The notes: a model not told the origin generated them from the sequence alone. A DNA stretch of 15,078 nucleotides from Deltaproteobacteria bacterium RIFOXYA12_FULL_61_11 (GCA_001799195.1 MGSU01000067.1:1-15078), one strand, 5' to 3'; numbered from the stretch's first letter, positions 1 to 8,210 are shown. Translations and numbers: made by a program.

Positions 1-143
1 GAGAAAAAATAATTCGCAGCTACTCGGCAGTGTCCCTCATCGCTCGAGTTTCCTGAGTTTCCTGCGCGAAGAATAGACGCTCTTCATCGCTGCAAGTTTG
101 CTCTTACTCATTGTTTCGATTTCGGCGCTGCACCTTGAACCTG

Positions 144-152
144 TGCTATACT
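144..152 (+). promoter_or_regulatory. Extended -10 promoter for the B12-radical SAM gene
   Basis: TG-C-TATACT matches an extended -10 box (TGnTATAAT, five of six in the hexamer). It lies 61 bases before the preferred ATG at 214. No good -35 lies 17 bases upstream, as is usual for extended -10 promoters. A short hairpin with arms GGGCT/AGCCC and loop TCG (164-176) would sit in the 5' leader. Confidence 0.45.
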
Positions 153-213
153 CTGGTCGCTCGGGGCTTCGAGCCCGGGCTTGCCCTGGACGAGGATAGT
201 GAGGTGGCTGAGG

Positions 214-1731
214 ATGCAACAGCTGGTTCCACTCCGACTGGCCCTGATCGATGTATCGAACGACTTCACCGTGGTCGGGGTCGGGGTTGCGCACAACATG
301 ATCCAACTGCCCATCGGTCTCATGGGGATAAGCTCGTACCTGAAAGCCAACCTGACCGCACAGCAGCTCGACCTCCGCATCATCGACGCGGCTCTCGACG
401 CCCCAGACTATGATGCCCTGCTCGCCATGCTCCGGCAGTACGAACCGCAGGTGGTCGGTATCCGAGCGCTTTCCCATACCAATCACCAGTTCCACGAACT
501 TGCCGGCAGGATCAAGCGCTGGCGGTCCACGGTACTGGTCGTCGGAGGGGGACCCTATGCCGCGGCTTCGCCGGACCTGATCATCGAGGATACGAACTTC
601 GATGTGGTTTGCCGAGGTGAAGGCGAGCAGGTCATGCTCGAACTGCTACAGGTGTTGCTCCAAGATCCTAGGTCGAGAGATTTTGCACTTATCCAAGGTA
701 TCACGTACCGAACCGCCCCCTCCGACAGTTGCAGCGGTGGTGCCATCCAGCGAAATCCCGACCGAGCGTTTTTCACAGATCTAGATGCCTTACCGGTCCC
801 CGATTACCGGGCTATTGAACTCCACCGTTACAGCACCCGGCATGCGTTCACCTCGATACTGCGCCCTTATGGCATTTTGGTTACGAGCCGTGGGTGTCCT
901 TTCCATTGCGTGTATTGCCATTCCCTGTTCGGAAAACGCTTCCGCGGCCGCAGTCCGAGTTCGGTCATCGAGGAGATTCGCTACGTGCACCGCGAATTCG
1001 GTTTGGCCAATTTCATGATCATCGATGACGTTTTCAATTTCGATCTGCCCCGGGCAAAAGAGATCCTTCGCGGCCTTGTCTCTCTACAACTCGACCTCCG
1101 CCTTTTTTTCCCCAACGGCCTGCGCGGCGACATCATCGACGAGGAGTTCCTCGACCTGCTGGTCGAGGCCGGGACCGTCGAACTGGTCTTCGCCATCGAA
1201 TCAGCCACCGCGCGCATCCAGAAACTCATCCGCAAGAAGATCGACCTCGACCGGGTCGAGCGCTCGCTGATCTCAGCGGCGCAGCGAGAAATGGTCGTCA
1301 ATGCCTTTTTCATGATCGGCTTTCCTACCGAGACGCTGGAGGAGGTCGACCGGACCGTGGACATGGCCATCCGCCTGATCGATCACATCCACTTCCCGTA
1401 TGTCGGTATCGTGAGGGCCTATCACGGCAGCGCCCTGTATCAGATCGCCTTGGATCACGGGTATTCGGAAAAGTGGCTGCTCAAGCACGCCCTGATGCCC
1501 TACGGCACCCAGGAGTCTATTCGCTACGAGTACAATTTCCTCCCCAACGACCAACTGCAGAAGGCGCGTACCAGATTGGCTCTGGCTTTCCGAAACGAGG
1601 CCAGGACCGAACGTCTTCTGGCCATACAACGCCGCTTGTTCACTGAAGAGGAACTCGTAGTGAAATACGCAACGTGCTTTGGGTCGACCATCAGGATTGC
1701 CGAGTTGTTCCTCCAACAGTTCCCGCGATAA
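214..1731 (+). CDS. B12-binding-domain radical SAM protein
   Basis: This is a cobalamin-binding-type radical SAM enzyme of about 505 residues, the usual length for the class. The N-terminal third (about 1-150) has the Rossmann-like B12-binding layout, ending in VVGGGPYA and then the GEGE motif at residues 135-138 that is typical of the family. The linker LPVPDYR leads into the radical SAM core, whose 4Fe-4S cysteines C228, C232 and C235 form CPFHCVYC. FMIGFPTET later in the barrel is also family-typical. I chose ATG 214 over TTG 181 because GAGGTGG (201-207) is well placed for it. No DxHxxG motif is seen, so B12 may bind base-off without a His ligand, as in many of these proteins. Known members catalyse methylations, ring formations and rearrangements; the substrate here cannot be read from sequence. 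The next gene is a convergent second radical SAM enzyme. Confidence 0.88.
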   Translation: MQQLVPLRLALIDVSNDFTVVGVGVAHNMIQLPIGLMGISSYLKANLTAQQLDLRIIDAALDAPDYDALLAMLRQYEPQVVGIRALSHTNHQFHELAGRIKRWRSTVLVVGGGPYAAASPDLIIEDTNFDVVCRGEGEQVMLELLQVLLQDPRSRDFALIQGITYRTAPSDSCSGGAIQRNPDRAFFTDLDALPVPDYRAIELHRYSTRHAFTSILRPYGILVTSRGCPFHCVYCHSLFGKRFRGRSPSSVIEEIRYVHREFGLANFMIIDDVFNFDLPRAKEILRGLVSLQLDLRLFFPNGLRGDIIDEEFLDLLVEAGTVELVFAIESATARIQKLIRKKIDLDRVERSLISAAQREMVVNAFFMIGFPTETLEEVDRTVDMAIRLIDHIHFPYVGIVRAYHGSALYQIALDHGYSEKWLLKHALMPYGTQESIRYEYNFLPNDQLQKARTRLALAFRNEARTERLLAIQRRLFTEEELVVKYATCFGSTIRIAELFLQQFPR

Positions 1732-1746
1732 AACCTGGGACACCCG

Positions 1747-2823
1747 TCAGGATCTGTCCCAACGATACTGCCGCAGCATCGAGAACAGCCTCGAGGGTAG
1801 GAGATACACCCCCGGATTGCGCAAAAGTTTCTCCAGCCCCTTGCGAAGGAAGAGGCGCTTTGAGAACAACACCGTCTCGGAAAGGCGTTCGAAGGAACGG
1901 CACTGACAGCCGCGGCAGAAGGGAAAGCTGCCACAGCGATTGGTCAGATCGCGAAACTCAGCACTGTGCAGAGTTACCAGGGGATCTGGGTTGGCAAAGG
2001 CGTGATGTTTGGTGAAGCAGCCCTGCTTGTAGGGCCCCATTTGGCAGAGTTGCAGCTCGCCGCGCCAGTTGAGCATGCCCAGGGAAGAACGCCAGACGCA
2101 GTCCTGCTCGGCCAAGCGCTCGTGGCGACGTCCGAACCATCGGGAGCTGGTCTGACCCTCCTGGGCGTAGAACTCGTCGGCGAGGAGTTGGAAGACGATC
2201 CCATCCATGCCGGTTGTCCTGGCCAGTTCGAGGAACTGCGGGCGCTGCTCCTCGTTGTGTCGGCCCAGCAGGGTCAGGAAGTACAGCTCGGGTCGGCGGC
2301 CAGGCCGAGCGGCGGCAAGGGACTTGGCCGAGGAGAGAATGTGAGTAAGCTCGGCGCCGCGACGGTACAAAGAGTGCTGCTCGGGAGTCACTCCGTCCAC
2401 ATCGAGGTACAAGGCGGAGAGCCCACTGGCGAGCAAGGCCTTGGCAGGAGGCAGGTGCATGCCGTTGGTACCGACTTGGACCGGCAACCCCAAGGCCGCG
2501 GTCTCGGCGATGAAATCGAGGAAACGCGGATGGAGGGTCGGTTCCCCGTTCCCCAGGAAGCGAACCGCCTCGACGCGCGGGGCTACGGCGCGTAACCAGG
2601 TACGATACGCGTCGAAGTCCATGAACCCCTGAGGTTCGGGGTTCCGGCCAGTCCCGGTGATGCAGAGGGGGCAGTGGAGATCGCAGACATTGGTCAATTC
2701 GACGTTGAGCCAGGCCTTGGTCTCGAGGGATGCAGTGAGACGTCCGGCTAGAGAAGTCCGCCCAGGAACACGGTCGGTGTGAGACCGTGGATAATCGGAC
2801 TGGTTTGGCCGGGCTTTCAACAT
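1747..2823 (-). CDS. Radical SAM/SPASM domain protein
   Basis: This is a 358-residue radical SAM enzyme. The SAM-cluster cysteines are C47, C51 and C54 (CDLHCPLC), followed by GNGEPTLHP at 91-99, the equivalent of the GGEP SAM-binding motif. The C-terminal third is cysteine-rich (C242, C260, C269, C297, C303, C306, C308), with a tryptophan and DG-like turn before C260. This fits a SPASM domain carrying auxiliary Fe-S clusters. SPASM proteins modify peptides (RiPP or quinone-cofactor maturation), activate sulfatases or act on small molecules. I see no peptide precursor next to it, so the substrate is unknown. ATG 2823 has GAGG just upstream, with rather short spacing. The last 50 residues are basic and hydrophobic and could be an added tail. 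The gene converges on the B12-radical SAM gene, 15 bp away. Confidence 0.87.
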   Translation of the reverse strand: MLKARPNQSDYPRSHTDRVPGRTSLAGRLTASLETKAWLNVELTNVCDLHCPLCITGTGRNPEPQGFMDFDAYRTWLRAVAPRVEAVRFLGNGEPTLHPRFLDFIAETAALGLPVQVGTNGMHLPPAKALLASGLSALYLDVDGVTPEQHSLYRRGAELTHILSSAKSLAAARPGRRPELYFLTLLGRHNEEQRPQFLELARTTGMDGIVFQLLADEFYAQEGQTSSRWFGRRHERLAEQDCVWRSSLGMLNWRGELQLCQMGPYKQGCFTKHHAFANPDPLVTLHSAEFRDLTNRCGSFPFCRGCQCRSFERLSETVLFSKRLFLRKGLEKLLRNPGVYLLPSRLFSMLRQYRWDRS

Positions 2824-2844
2824 AGTCCTCGAGCTTCTGGTTGG

Positions 2845-2871
2845 GGAACACCCCTTGCCACGAGGTGTTCC
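2845..2871 (-). promoter_or_regulatory. Inverted repeat in the leader of the SPASM gene
   Basis: GGAACACC (2845-2852) and GGTGTTCC (2864-2871) form a perfect 8-bp inverted repeat with an 11-base spacer. It lies 22-48 bases upstream of the SPASM gene start. If the -10 at 2881-2886 is right, it begins at about the first transcribed base, so it could be either a leader hairpin or an operator. Confidence 0.35.
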
Positions 2872-2880
2872 GAAGGTGGC

Positions 2881-2909
2881 ATCCTAGCCGCGATAGATAG
2901 GCAGCGCAA
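2881..2909 (-). promoter_or_regulatory. Putative promoter of the SPASM gene
   Basis: On the - strand, TTGCGC (complement of 2904-2909) is followed after 17 bases by TAGGAT (complement of 2881-2886), 58 bases before the start codon. The -35 is poor (three of six). The -10 with its flanks, CGGCTAGGATG, recurs exactly at the divergent OPT promoter (3159-3169), which supports the call. Confidence 0.4.
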
Positions 2910-2936
2910 TCTCAAAGGTCGCGCGATCCATATAAG

Positions 2937-3069
2937 TCCAGTCTTGGGGGGAAAGGGGTCCTGTCGCCTCACACCCCCACCATGCTCATCCTTGCGCGTG
3001 GCGGGGGACCCCCGTCGGCGCCACCCCTTCGAGTTTTCAGGAACAATCAGCATACACCCCAAGACTGGA
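2937..3069. repeat. MITE-like element, copy 1
   Basis: This short element of about 133 bp is bounded by a perfect 13-bp terminal inverted repeat: TCCAGTCTTGGGG at 2937-2949 and its reverse complement at 3057-3069. Inside are GGGGTCCTGTC and a 56-base block (2972-3027) that recurs with four mismatches at 9016-9071 in copy 2. That block contains an imperfect hairpin, GTGGC-GGGGG / CCCCC-(bulge)-GCCAC. There is no room for a transposase, so it would be non-autonomous. No clear target-site duplication is seen. It lies between the divergent promoters of the SPASM and OPT genes. The function, mobile or regulatory, is inference. Confidence 0.7.
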
Positions 3070-3140
3070 AAAGGTTGCGCTCGGTCATCAATGGATTCCG
3101 GCGGGCGGGGGTAAATTTTCTCTCCTGGCGCTGCGCCTTC

Positions 3141-3168
3141 TTGACCTTCCGCATGACCCGGCTAGGAT
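3141..3168 (+). promoter_or_regulatory. Putative sigma-70 promoter of the OPT-speD operon
   Basis: TTGACC (five of six matches to the -35) and TAGGAT (four of six to the -10) are separated by 16 bases, and the -10 ends 68 bases before the OPT start codon. The core CGGCTAGGATG is an exact inverted copy of 2880-2890. CGCTGCGCCTT sits just upstream (3129-3139) and resembles sequence upstream of two other genes in the window. Confidence 0.45.
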
Positions 3169-3236
3169 GGGCGGCGCGATCGGGGAGGCATGGCAAGCGC
3201 GGGTCGGACCCCCTATCGTTCCCAAGGAGGTGACGA

Positions 3237-5159
3237 ATGAACTTGGACGAAGCGACGAAGTGCGATCCCAACGGGCCGGACAACGACCCCGAGCTGCACT
3301 GGTTCAAGACGGTCTACCAGGGCGACCACATGAAACAACTCACCGTACGCGCGGTGGTCATGGGCTCGCTGCTGGGCATGTTCATGTCCTTGTCCAACCT
3401 CTATGTCGGGCTCAAGACCGGCTGGGGGCTGGGCGTCGCCATCACCGCCTGCATCCTCTCGTACGCCATCTGGACCACCATCTACCGCCTCGGCTTAGCC
3501 AAGACCCCGATGACCATCCTCGAGAACAACTGCATGCAGAGTACCGCGTCGTCGGCCGGGTACTCGACCGGCGGCACCATGGTCTCGGCCGTGGCCGCCT
3601 TCCTGGTGATCACCGGCAACAACATGCCGTTCTGGACCCTATTCTTCTGGACTGCTTCGCTGGCCCTCTTGGGAGTCTGCATGGCCGTGCCGATGAAGAG
3701 GCAGATGATCAACCGCGAACAGCTCAAGTTCCCCTCCGGCATCGCCGCAGCCGAGACCCTGCGCAGCCTGCACGCCGCGGGGGACGAGGCCATGAAGAAG
3801 GCCCGGGCCCTGTTCACCTGCATCGGCCTGGGAGCGCTGATCAAGTGGTTCGTCGAGGGCAACGCCGGGCTGATGAGCTACTTCAAGCTGCCGGCCCTGG
3901 CCAAGATAGCCATCCCGGCGGAGTGGGGCCTGCCCCTGACCCTCCGCGGCAAGAGCGCCCACGATGCCTTCGGTCTGGCCCTTCCGATCGACCCGATGAT
4001 GGTCGCTGCCGGCGCCATCGTCGGCCTGCGCACCTCGATCTCCATGGCCATCGGCGCAGTGATCCTGTTCGGGATCCTGGGACCCTGGCTCGATGCCAAC
4101 CACATCTTCACCGAGATGATGCAGCTCGGCGCGCTGACCAACGATCTGGTCACGCCGAGCAATGTCCGCAAGTGGGGGCTCTGGACCGGTTCCGCGATGA
4201 TGGTCACGGCAGGATTGACCGCCTTCGCCTTCCAGTGGAGGAGCATCGTCCGGGCTTTTTCCGGTCTGACCGCGTTGTTGCCCGGCCGCGGCAACGGCAA
4301 GCGCAAGGACGACCCCTTGGCCGCGATCGAAGTGCCGAACTCCTGGTTCGTCATCGGTACCGGGATCTCCTCCCTGTCCTGTATCATCATTATGCAGACC
4401 CAGTGGGGCATCCATTGGTACTGGGGCATCATCGCCATTTTCTTCGCCTTCGTCCTCTCCCTCGTAGCCTGCCGGGCCACGGGCGAGACCGATATCACCC
4501 CGGTCGGAGCCCTGGGCAAGGTGACGCAGCTCTTCTACGGTGTGACCCTGCCCCAGAACGCGGTGGCCAACCTGATGACCGCCGGAGTGACCGCCGGCGC
4601 AGCCGGGTCGGCCGCCGACCTCCTGGTCGACCTCAAGAGCGGCTATCTCCTCGGGGCCAATCCGAGGAAACAGTTCATCGCCCAGGCGCTCGGCATCATC
4701 GGCGGTACCTTGATCGTGGTCCCGGTGTGGTACCTGCTCATCCCGAGGCCCGAGATCATCGGCAGCCAGCAGTTCCCGGCCCCAGCCGCGCAGGTCTGGG
4801 CAAGCGTGGCGCGGCTCCTGGCGCAGGGGTTGTCCAGCCTCCATCCGACCATCATCACGGGCATGGTCATCGGCAGCCTGCTCGGCATCGTCTTCTGCTT
4901 GGCCGAGCAACTCGCCCCCGCAGCTTGGCGCAAGTGGATCCCCTCGGCCACGGGAGTGGGTCTGGCCTTCGTTATCAACTTCTCGGATTCCATGGCCTTC
5001 CTGCTCGGTGCCCTCATTGCATGGGCCTATGCCAAGCACAGCGAAAAGAAGGCCGAGCTCTACGTCGTGCCCGTCTCCTCGGGTATCATCGCCGGCGAGA
5101 GTTTGATGGGCATTGCCGTCGCGCTGCTCGGCGCGGCCGGGTTCATGAGTGGGGAGTGA
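3237..5159 (+). CDS. OPT-family oligopeptide/metal-chelate transporter
   Basis: This is a 640-residue integral membrane protein with many hydrophobic segments across its whole length, the size expected of bacterial OPT/YSL transporters. Family-like stretches include [17 protein letters not shown] near the start, [10 protein letters not shown] at the end of the first helix, [19 protein letters not shown] (OPT proteins have ENN...QT.ASAG here), and [17 protein letters not shown] proteins import small peptides, or metal complexes of peptides or siderophores, by proton coupling across the inner membrane. The substrate cannot be decided from sequence. ATG 3237 has a strong AAGGAGGTGA ribosome site. 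It is the first gene of a close run with speD, 25 bases ahead of it, so its cargo may relate to that operon. Confidence 0.92.
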   Translation: MNLDEATKCDPNGPDNDPELHWFKTVYQGDHMKQLTVRAVVMGSLLGMFMSLSNLYVGLKTGWGLGVAITACILSYAIWTTIYRLGLAKTPMTILENNCMQSTASSAGYSTGGTMVSAVAAFLVITGNNMPFWTLFFWTASLALLGVCMAVPMKRQMINREQLKFPSGIAAAETLRSLHAAGDEAMKKARALFTCIGLGALIKWFVEGNAGLMSYFKLPALAKIAIPAEWGLPLTLRGKSAHDAFGLALPIDPMMVAAGAIVGLRTSISMAIGAVILFGILGPWLDANHIFTEMMQLGALTNDLVTPSNVRKWGLWTGSAMMVTAGLTAFAFQWRSIVRAFSGLTALLPGRGNGKRKDDPLAAIEVPNSWFVIGTGISSLSCIIIMQTQWGIHWYWGIIAIFFAFVLSLVACRATGETDITPVGALGKVTQLFYGVTLPQNAVANLMTAGVTAGAAGSAADLLVDLKSGYLLGANPRKQFIAQALGIIGGTLIVVPVWYLLIPRPEIIGSQQFPAPAAQVWASVARLLAQGLSSLHPTIITGMVIGSLLGIVFCLAEQLAPAAWRKWIPSATGVGLAFVINFSDSMAFLLGALIAWAYAKHSEKKAELYVVPVSSGIIAGESLMGIAVALLGAAGFMSGE

Positions 5160-5184
5160 CGCAGGATCCTCGAGGAGGTCTGCC

Positions 5185-5973
5185 ATGATCGAACGCTGTC
5201 GCGGCCGGAAGATCAAGTTGTCCGGGTTCAACAACCTCACCAAGTCCCTGAGCTTCAATATCTACGACGTGTGTTACGCGCGCTCGAAGGCCTCGCAGCT
5301 CGATTACCTCGAATACATCGACGAGGTCTACAACTCGACGAAACTGCAGCAGATCGTCGAGGAAGTGACCGGGATCATCGAGGCCCAGATCCTCGACCTC
5401 TCCACCCAGGACTACGAACCCCGCGGGGCCAGCGTGACCGCGTTGATCAACGAGGGGCGCCATCGTCCGCACGATGGGGGGGCGCATCTCGTCAAACACC
5501 TCGACAAGAGCCACATCGCCGCGCACACCTATCCCGAGACCAACACGGTCACCGGTATCTCCACGTTCCGCGTGGATATCGACGTCTCGACCTGCGGCAT
5601 GATCTCCCCCCTGCGCGCCCTGGATTACCTGATCGACAGCTTCGAATCCGACATCGTCCAGGTCGATTACCGGGTCCGGGGCTTCACCCGCGACATCGGG
5701 GGACGGAAGGTCTATCAGGACCACGACATCACCTCGATCCAGGACTACATCTGCGATGAGATCCTCAATCGCTACAGCGCGTATGACATCAACATCGTCT
5801 CCGACAACATCTTCCACACCAAGATGAAGCTGAAGCGCTTCCGACTCGACGAGTACCTCTTCGGGCAGGATAGCAAGCAGCTCACCCAGACGTACAAAGC
5901 CAAGATCAGCAAAACACTCAAGCGCGAGATCCAGGAGATCTTCGAGGGCCGCAATCTCGGCGATGAGGACTGA
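5185..5973 (+). CDS. speD: S-adenosylmethionine decarboxylase proenzyme
   Basis: SpeD removes CO2 from S-adenosylmethionine, giving decarboxylated SAM, the aminopropyl donor for spermidine. At 262 residues it matches the long enterobacterial-type enzyme (about 264) rather than the short Bacillus or archaeal form. [19 protein letters not shown] at 14-32 and [13 protein letters not shown] at 107-119 are near-diagnostic. Self-cleavage is expected between K108 and S109, with S109 becoming the catalytic pyruvoyl group, and C137 in [11 protein letters not shown] is the expected catalytic acid. GAGGAGGT (5172-5179) fixes the start at ATG 5185. No spermidine synthase (speE) lies beside it in the window, which is unusual because the two are often adjacent. 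It sits 25 bases after the OPT transporter and 20 before the hydrolase gene. Confidence 0.97.
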   Translation: MIERCRGRKIKLSGFNNLTKSLSFNIYDVCYARSKASQLDYLEYIDEVYNSTKLQQIVEEVTGIIEAQILDLSTQDYEPRGASVTALINEGRHRPHDGGAHLVKHLDKSHIAAHTYPETNTVTGISTFRVDIDVSTCGMISPLRALDYLIDSFESDIVQVDYRVRGFTRDIGGRKVYQDHDITSIQDYICDEILNRYSAYDINIVSDNIFHTKMKLKRFRLDEYLFGQDSKQLTQTYKAKISKTLKREIQEIFEGRNLGDED

Positions 5974-5993
5974 CTAAGCTACGACGAGGGACC

Positions 5994-6758
5994 ATGACCA
6001 GCTTTGCACCACCCGATACCTGGCCGTTGCCGTATACGCCCAAGCCAACCGGTCGCGTCTACTGCATTGGGATGAATTACCGTAAACACGTCGCCGAGTT
6101 GGGCAACGCGGTGCCGGAGAAACCGGTGGTCTTCATGAAGCCGGCCGACGCCCTGGTGAGGCCGGACAGACCCATCGTCTTCCCTCGGCACGGCAGGGAA
6201 CTGCACCACGAGGTCGAGCTGGTCCTGGTGATCGGTTGTTACGTTCCTTACCGGTGTACCGAAGAGCAAGCCGTCCACTACATCGGTGGGGTCGGTCTGG
6301 GCCTGGACCTGACCCTCCGGGACGTGCAGGCCGAGTTGCGCAAGAAGGGGCTGCCCTGGGAAGCGGCAAAATCCTTCGACGGCAGTATCACCCTCGGACC
6401 CACGGTTCCGGTGCGTGAGGTCGGGAACCTCGGGGCGCTCGAGTTCTCCTGTTTGGTCAACGGGGTCGTGCGGCAACAAGGGCATACCTCGGACATGATT
6501 GTCTCTCCCGCCGCGCTCGTCTGCGCCGTCGCAGAGGTCTGGGACCTCAATCCCGGCGACCTGATCTACACCGGCACGCCGCAAGGGGTCGGCCCTCTGG
6601 AGGTCGGTGACGAGGTCGCGGTCGAGGCTCCATGGGTGGGACGCACCTCCTGGACGGTAATGCCGGCGCGACAGGAACGCGAAGAAGATCCGTACGAGGA
6701 CTTCTGGAGGAGTCTGCCACCGGGGATGCCCGGGATACCGGCGAGGAAACGGGGATGA
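5994..6758 (+). CDS. Fumarylacetoacetate hydrolase family protein, FAHD1-like acylpyruvate hydrolase
   Basis: This 254-residue FAH-fold protein belongs to the short acylpyruvase / oxaloacetate decarboxylase subgroup. The divalent-metal ligands are recognisable as E73 and E75 in HHEVEL and D105 in LDLTLRDVQ. The lid His-Glu pair is H32 and E35 in NYRKHVAE, and the lysine is K126 in KGLPWEAAKSF. The ITLGPTVPV and IYTGTPQGVGP blocks are also present. Family members cleave C-C bonds of acylpyruvates or decarboxylate oxaloacetate in the cytoplasm. About 30 residues at the C-terminus (from about 225, rich in charged residues and proline) extend beyond the usual fold. The stop codon overlaps the next start (ATGA at 6755-6758), a sign of translational coupling. 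The specific substrate is unknown. Confidence 0.92.
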   Translation: MTSFAPPDTWPLPYTPKPTGRVYCIGMNYRKHVAELGNAVPEKPVVFMKPADALVRPDRPIVFPRHGRELHHEVELVLVIGCYVPYRCTEEQAVHYIGGVGLGLDLTLRDVQAELRKKGLPWEAAKSFDGSITLGPTVPVREVGNLGALEFSCLVNGVVRQQGHTSDMIVSPAALVCAVAEVWDLNPGDLIYTGTPQGVGPLEVGDEVAVEAPWVGRTSWTVMPARQEREEDPYEDFWRSLPPGMPGIPARKRG

Positions 6759-8005
6759 TCAACGCGCGACCGGTACACTACCCGACGCTGGTCGTCCTCC
6801 TCGGCTGGCTGTTGCCCCAGGTCGCTCTCTCGACCGAGCCCGTGCCCGCCGCAGGACCGGCGCTCGAACTGCGCACCCTGGCCCTGTGCCGCAACGAGTT
6901 CGACCACCTCTCGTGGTTCCACCCAAGCTATCTCCAAGGGCAGGACCTCGCCTCGGTCAAGGCACTCTTCGCCCATCGTCTGCGTCTCTACGGTCCCTGC
7001 AAACGGGTCGAACGGGAGAGCGGCGAGGGCTGGGTCTTCCACTACCGCACCGCTGCGTTGCCTCTGCGGCTCTATCTCGAGGGCGAGTTGATCTCGGGGG
7101 TGATCTTCGATCGGCCGCGCCCCCATAACGATGCCTTCTCGGCCATCGATCTCGAACTCCAGGCCCTGCCCGGGGACAAAGCAGCGCTGGTGGAGCGGCA
7201 GGACGGCAAGCGATTGTACAGTCTTGCCCCGGAGCACCCCTTGGCCATCGGCACCTCGGCCCGCCTGTTCGTCTTGCAGGCCTTGGTCCGCTCGGTCGAG
7301 GCCGGTGTGCTGCGATGGGACGGCGTGACCGCGTTGCGCGCCGAGTGGTTGACCGTGCCGGGAGGATTGCTCGGTTCCTGGCCTGCCGGCACGCCGGTAA
7401 CCCTCTCCACTGTGGCCCTGCTCATGCTCGGCCGCGACGACCCCAACGCCTTCGATCAGCTCCTGGCCGTGGTCGGAAGGGAGAAGGTCGAGCCCCTGGC
7501 CCCCGGCAACGAACCGTTCCTCGCGGTCGGAGAGGTCTTCCGCCTCCACGGAGCGGTGGCAGCCAAGGAGGCCGAGGTCTTTGCCATGATGAAGCCAACG
7601 CAACGCCGGACCTACTTGCCGAAGCTGCTGGCGGCTCCTCTGGATGGACGGGATCTCGCGGGCCCTCCGCGGGACCTCCTGCGGCTGACCTGGACCGCGA
7701 CACTCCCGACCCTGTGCAAGGCCCTGCGTCAGGTCAAGGGCAAGACCGCGGTCTTGGTCCCGGGTTCGAGCGACGTATCGGCCGAAGTGCAGGGAACCTC
7801 GGCCGGAGTGTATCAGCACACCGCGCTGGTCGAAGCTCCGGGAGGCGGCCTGGTGTGCATTGCTGCGACGTGGAACCGAGTCGAGGGCGAACTCGACGGA
7901 CGGCTTCTCGGCTCACTGGTCGCGCGTATGTCCGAGTTGGTGCGAAGACCCCGGACCGGAGGTGGGGATGGACCTGTACGAAGAGACCCTCGAACGCTCC
8001 CGTGA
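6755..8005 (+). CDS. Exported beta-lactamase-fold protein with degenerate catalytic motifs
   Basis: This 416-residue protein has an N-terminal signal peptide (about 1-26, LVVLLGWLLPQVALS). An NTF2-like domain of the type preceding LpqF/ORF12-like serine hydrolases follows (about 45-120), then a class A beta-lactamase-like domain (about 140-375). Fold landmarks are clear: AIGTSARLFVLQALVRSVEAG, PAGTPVTLSTVALLM and PFLAVGEVFRL. However, the nucleophile motif SxxK reads T167-S-A-R170, the SDN motif reads roughly D228-D-P230, and the KTG/KGG strand appears as QGTSAGV. This suggests a non-catalytic, binding-type protein of the periplasm. ATG 6755 overlaps the previous stop. The 3' end overlaps the next gene by 38 bases and encodes a basic, glycine-rich tail. 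The fold call is fairly sure; the loss of activity is inference. Confidence 0.8.
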   Translation: MINARPVHYPTLVVLLGWLLPQVALSTEPVPAAGPALELRTLALCRNEFDHLSWFHPSYLQGQDLASVKALFAHRLRLYGPCKRVERESGEGWVFHYRTAALPLRLYLEGELISGVIFDRPRPHNDAFSAIDLELQALPGDKAALVERQDGKRLYSLAPEHPLAIGTSARLFVLQALVRSVEAGVLRWDGVTALRAEWLTVPGGLLGSWPAGTPVTLSTVALLMLGRDDPNAFDQLLAVVGREKVEPLAPGNEPFLAVGEVFRLHGAVAAKEAEVFAMMKPTQRRTYLPKLLAAPLDGRDLAGPPRDLLRLTWTATLPTLCKALRQVKGKTAVLVPGSSDVSAEVQGTSAGVYQHTALVEAPGGGLVCIAATWNRVEGELDGRLLGSLVARMSELVRRPRTGGGDGPVRRDPRTLP

Positions 8006-8210
8006 GCTCCCGGGCGGCATGGGAGGCATCACCTTTGCCGTGCTCACCGGGTTGCACTGGGGTGGTTGCCCCCAGGAAGAGATCGATCAGGTCGAGGAAT
8101 TGCTGCTGCGGCATTTCCCCCGGCTCGAGAGCGACCTGTGCAATACCCTGTGTCGCATGGTCGCCACCCGCCTCGGGCAGGACGTGCGGACCGATGGGCG
8201 TTGGTACTGA
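7968..8210 (+). CDS. Unknown small protein, 80 residues
   Basis: I do not recognise this protein. It begins MDLYEETLERS and is predicted soluble and mostly helical, with three cysteines (GGC in the middle and CNTLC later) and a hydrophobic stretch ITFAVLTGLHWGG. The start at ATG 7968 is supported by GGAGGTGGG just upstream (7957-7965). It begins inside the 3' end of the beta-lactamase-fold gene in another frame (38-base overlap), consistent with the last gene of a translationally coupled operon. The strong ribosome site is the main evidence that it is real. The three cysteines could hold a metal or form a disulfide, but no known motif is visible. Confidence 0.65.
   Translation: MDLYEETLERSRELPGGMGGITFAVLTGLHWGGCPQEEIDQVEELLLRHFPRLESDLCNTLCRMVATRLGQDVRTDGRWY

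Noticed and set aside
37-111. Short - strand frame MSKSKLAAMK..., basic peptide of 24 residues
   Set aside because: There is no ribosome site, it lies within the leader of the first gene, and it is too short to judge.
2932-3073. Target-site duplication flanking repeat copy 1 (ATAAG / AAAAG)
   Set aside because: The match is partial and A-rich, and could easily be chance; no equivalent is seen at copy 2.
2982-3233. Small frame starting MLILARGG in repeat copy 1, with a similar peptide in copy 2, considered as a RiPP precursor for the radical SAM enzymes
   Set aside because: The similarity is explained by the DNA repeat, there is no ribosome site, the frames diverge after the repeat, and changes are not biased to synonymous positions.
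3167-5188. Long open frames overlapping the OPT gene, 673 codons on + in another frame and 539 codons on - (3639-5258)
   Set aside because: Their products are rich in Arg, Gly, Pro, Asp and His without any domain, as expected from shadows of a GC-rich gene; the OPT frame has family motifs and a strong ribosome site.
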